A stretch of DNA of 64,000 nucleotides from Microbacterium kyungheense. GTDB lineage: Bacteria > Actinomycetota > Actinomycetes > Actinomycetales > Microbacteriaceae. Every line of letters starts with the position of its first letter. The first letter of the stretch is position 1. The position numbers and the translations under genes are program-made. Below the pieces are notes generated by a model. That model searched no databases. It was given only the letters and a program-made list of their open reading frames with translations, and was not told the origin of the DNA. Shown in pieces: positions 61,666 to 64,000 of this stretch. The stretch spans positions 1-64,000 of the forward strand of contig NZ_VFPE01000001.1 of assembly GCF_006783905.1 (NCBI RefSeq), written 5' to 3'.

Positions 61666-64000
61666 CCATGCGCGCCGGGATCTCGCGTCGGGAGCCCACG
61701 CCGAGCTTCGAGAAGACCTTGCGCAGGTGCCAGTCCACGGTGTGAGGGCTGAGGAACAGCCGCGAACCGATCTCGGCGTTCGTGAGCCCCGACCCGGCCA
61801 AGCGGGCGATCTGCTCCTCCTGATCGGTGAGCGTGGTCCTCGTGGGGTCCGTGCGCGGACGGGCGACGACTCCCGTCGCCTGCAGCTCCCTGCGCGCACG
61901 CTCCGCGAATCCGCTCAGGCCGAGTTCGTCGAGCATCCGGTAGGCAGTGCGCAGTTCGTCTCGGGCGTCTGCTCTCCGGTTCTCCCGCCGGAGCCACTCG
62001 CCGTACAGCAGGTGTGCCCGCCCCAGATCGGTGCCCGCCCGCGTTCGGGCGAGGTGATCGATCGCGCTCCGGTACGCCTCTTCCGCGACCGAGCCGGAGC
62101 TCACAAGCGCGTGGGAACGGGCCCCGACGCCGAGCGCCCACTCCGTGCCGGCCGCCCGCAGCACGCGCGAGAGGGTCTCGTTCGCCTTTGCTGCGACGTC
62201 CGTCCTGCCCGTCCTCGTCGCCGCCTCGATCAGCTCGACGAGCCCCCAGGGCAGCGAGGTGAAGGCTTCCGGGTGTTCGACCACGCGTCCGGCCGCTTCG
62301 AGGGCTTCGTCGTAGAGTGCCAGGCCGTTGCAGAGCAGTGCGCGGTACCACTCGGTGATGATCACGGCAGCACCCTGACCGCGCGCGGTCGCATCCGCCA
62401 GATTCTCGTCGATCAGTGCACGCGCTTCGTGCTCGTGGCCACTGAAGGCCGCGAGCCCCAGGGGCCCGAGGCGTGCTTGGGGGCTTCCGATCGCTTCGCA
62501 GACGGTCTTGGCCTCGTCGATGAGGGCGGAGGCGGCTGCCAGCTCACCGGCGAACAGATGGACGGTCGTGAGCGCGTCGATCGCGGGCGGCAGCTCGCTG
62601 AGCGCTCCGGCCTCGCGGACGACGACGACGTGCCGGGCCGTCGTGGCACGCCACCCGTCGAAGTCCCACAGTTCGGAGGCCAGCACCGACCCGAACAACA
62701 GCCAGCGAAGGCTGTCGGTGACCGGCAGACGGTCATCGTTCAGCTCTTCGAAGACGGCGGCCATGTGCGGAGCGCCCGCTGCGTAGCCCTCCGTGAGCCG
62801 GATCGACAGCGCGTCGAGCAGCCGGTCGGGAAGGGCCGGCACGTCGGGCCTCGGCGCTTCGCGTCCCGCTTCACCGGCTTCGCGGAGCCCGGGACCGCGT
62901 GCGAGGTGACTGGCGAACAACGCCGCCCCGATCGCATCCAGATACGTCTGCCGAGCGAGTGAGACGTCCACCTCTTGGAGCCGGTGCGCGGCCGAGAGCA
63001 GGAGGGGCGTCGCCTCATTGGCCCGGTTCTGCGCGAACGCGATCTGGGCATTGAGCAGGTCGATGCGAGCTCGCCCGAGATCGTCGGACGGCGCGACCTC
63101 CGCCATCGCCACCAGACCCGCGGCTTGATCGAATGCGCCGGAGAGCAGCTTCGCTTGGGCGGCGTCCAGTGCGCGCGAGGACCGTTGCGCGGGCTCGGGT
63201 GTCAGGGTCGCGGCGCGGTCGAGGAAGGCCGCCATCGCGGCCACGCCCCCGCGTTCGCCGGCCTTCTCGGCCGATCTCACCAACTCCGCAGCGATGTCTT
63301 CTTGCGGCCCGGCGGCGGCCTGGGCGCGGTGCCACGCGTGGCGGTCGGGATCCGAGTGCTGGTCGATGGACTCGGCGAGCGCTCGATGTGCGTCCAGGAG
63401 CTCGGCGTGCGACGCGGCGCGATACGTGGCCGAGCGGACGAGCGGATGCCGAAAATGAACCTGGGCGTCCAGCGAGAGCAGACCCTCGGCCTCGCCTCTC
63501 GCCAGCACATGGTCGGCGTCGATCCCGAGCCGCCGGGTCGCGCGCCGGAGCAGCCGGACATCGCCGAGCGGGTCGGATGCCGCGACCACGAGGATCTGCC
63601 GGGCGTCGTCCGGCAGCGCCTGTACGCGGCGGAGGAAATCGTCTTCGATCTGATTCGGCACGCGATGGGCTTCGATGCCGATGAACCCGCTCGCCAGTTC
63701 CGGCGGGGTCAACCCACGCGGCAGCTCCAGAAGGGCCAGCGGGTTGCCGGCGGCTTCGGTCAGGATCCGTTCGCGCACCAGTCGATCGATGCGTCCTGGT
63801 ACGACGGTGCGCAGCAGGTCTCGGGACGCGCCATCGGGCAGACCCGTCACGTGCAGCTCCGGAAGCCCCGTCAGCATCGGGTGCTCGGATGGATCCCGCT
63901 CGGCGAAGACCAGGAGCACCGCCTCCGCCAGCAGCCGGCGCGCGACGAAGGCCAAGGTCAGGGCGGATGCTTCATCGAGCCACTGCACATCGTCGACCAC
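61625..64000 (-). CDS. LuxR-family regulator with AAA/ATPase domain (5' end outside window)
   Basis: The 791 codons present start inside the ATPase, with Walker B VDDVQWLDEASALTLAFVARRLL at the window edge; the Walker A and N terminus lie beyond 64000. A long helical TPR-like region follows, and the C terminus has the LuxR helix-turn-helix LTDQEEQIARLAGSGLTNAEIGSRLFLSPHTVDWHLRKVFSKLGVGSR. Such large LAL-type regulators usually switch on neighbouring genes in response to a ligand. The last 14 residues overlap the GNAT gene's 3' end. Confidence 0.9.
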   Translation of the reverse strand: MVDDVQWLDEASALTLAFVARRLLAEAVLLVFAERDPSEHPMLTGLPELHVTGLPDGASRDLLRTVVPGRIDRLVRERILTEAAGNPLALLELPRGLTPPELASGFIGIEAHRVPNQIEDDFLRRVQALPDDARQILVVAASDPLGDVRLLRRATRRLGIDADHVLARGEAEGLLSLDAQVHFRHPLVRSATYRAASHAELLDAHRALAESIDQHSDPDRHAWHRAQAAAGPQEDIAAELVRSAEKAGERGGVAAMAAFLDRAATLTPEPAQRSSRALDAAQAKLLSGAFDQAAGLVAMAEVAPSDDLGRARIDLLNAQIAFAQNRANEATPLLLSAAHRLQEVDVSLARQTYLDAIGAALFASHLARGPGLREAGEAGREAPRPDVPALPDRLLDALSIRLTEGYAAGAPHMAAVFEELNDDRLPVTDSLRWLLFGSVLASELWDFDGWRATTARHVVVVREAGALSELPPAIDALTTVHLFAGELAAASALIDEAKTVCEAIGSPQARLGPLGLAAFSGHEHEARALIDENLADATARGQGAAVIITEWYRALLCNGLALYDEALEAAGRVVEHPEAFTSLPWGLVELIEAATRTGRTDVAAKANETLSRVLRAAGTEWALGVGARSHALVSSGSVAEEAYRSAIDHLARTRAGTDLGRAHLLYGEWLRRENRRADARDELRTAYRMLDELGLSGFAERARRELQATGVVARPRTDPTRTTLTDQEEQIARLAGSGLTNAEIGSRLFLSPHTVDWHLRKVFSKLGVGSRREIPARMATPRGRRTPDLRR

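Overview
The window is high-GC DNA from an actinobacterium of the Micrococcales, most likely Microbacterium or a close relative. The basis is the gene order folP-folB-folK-DUF3180-PH-PH-DUF2520-panC-lysS, frequent GTG starts, ATGA-type gene overlaps, an F420-dependent oxidoreductase, GAF-ANTAR regulators and a ClpC of actinobacterial type. This assignment is inference from content; no 16S gene is present.

Core region, about 1-25.1 kb. A tightly overlapping folate/pantothenate operon (end of folP to panC) is followed by lysS, a DUF4192 gene on the other strand, a cardiolipin synthase, a lipoprotein with two repeated halves, and an XRE/DUF2975 operon behind a direct-repeat operator. Then come clpC with a perfect 20-bp hairpin terminator, a short N-acetylglutamate-synthase-like GNAT, a gamma-glutamyl-GABA hydrolase/FadR pair, a GH43 glycosidase, radA, L-lactate dehydrogenase, a DHA2 exporter, an F420-dependent oxidoreductase and tRNA-Ser(CGA).

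Island 1, 25.16-33.51 kb. The last 28 bases of the tRNA-Ser gene region, including its encoded CCA, are repeated exactly at 33483-33510. The 8.3 kb between is a genomic island with no recognisable integrase. It carries a 5'-truncated Rhs/YD-repeat toxin with a DHVVEQ-type nuclease tip and an overlapping DUF2019-like immunity gene. Behind these lies a graveyard of orphan toxin ends and immunity-like genes (HEAT repeat, DUF6881-like, membrane-anchored) and a displaced piece of Rhs core. The distal part holds a DHFR-like reductase and a divergent ohrR-ohr peroxide-resistance pair. The tRNA's presumed original terminator is now 8.3 kb away, beyond the right repeat.

Accessory region 2, 33.5-47.1 kb. 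A 172-bp imperfect direct repeat (33662-33833 and 46957-47128) brackets a formylglycine-type sulfatase, a diacylglycerol-kinase-like protein, two tandem GAF-ANTAR regulators, a complete IS481 element with a 6-bp target duplication, and a membrane fatty-acid desaturase. A four-gene set of two GT4 glycosyltransferases, an alpha/alpha-toroid protein and a GH130-like protein completes it. The right end, 46.2-47.6 kb, is decayed.

Right region, 47.6-64 kb. A methyltransferase, a coiled-coil protein and DUF1990 and DUF1232 proteins lead to a rhamnoside-utilisation operon (MFS transporter, GH3, GH78) controlled by a LacI regulator, with three visible operator copies. An ABC transporter pair, a divergent NmrA-type reductase/GNAT pair and a large LuxR-type ATPase regulator, cut by the window end, close the region.
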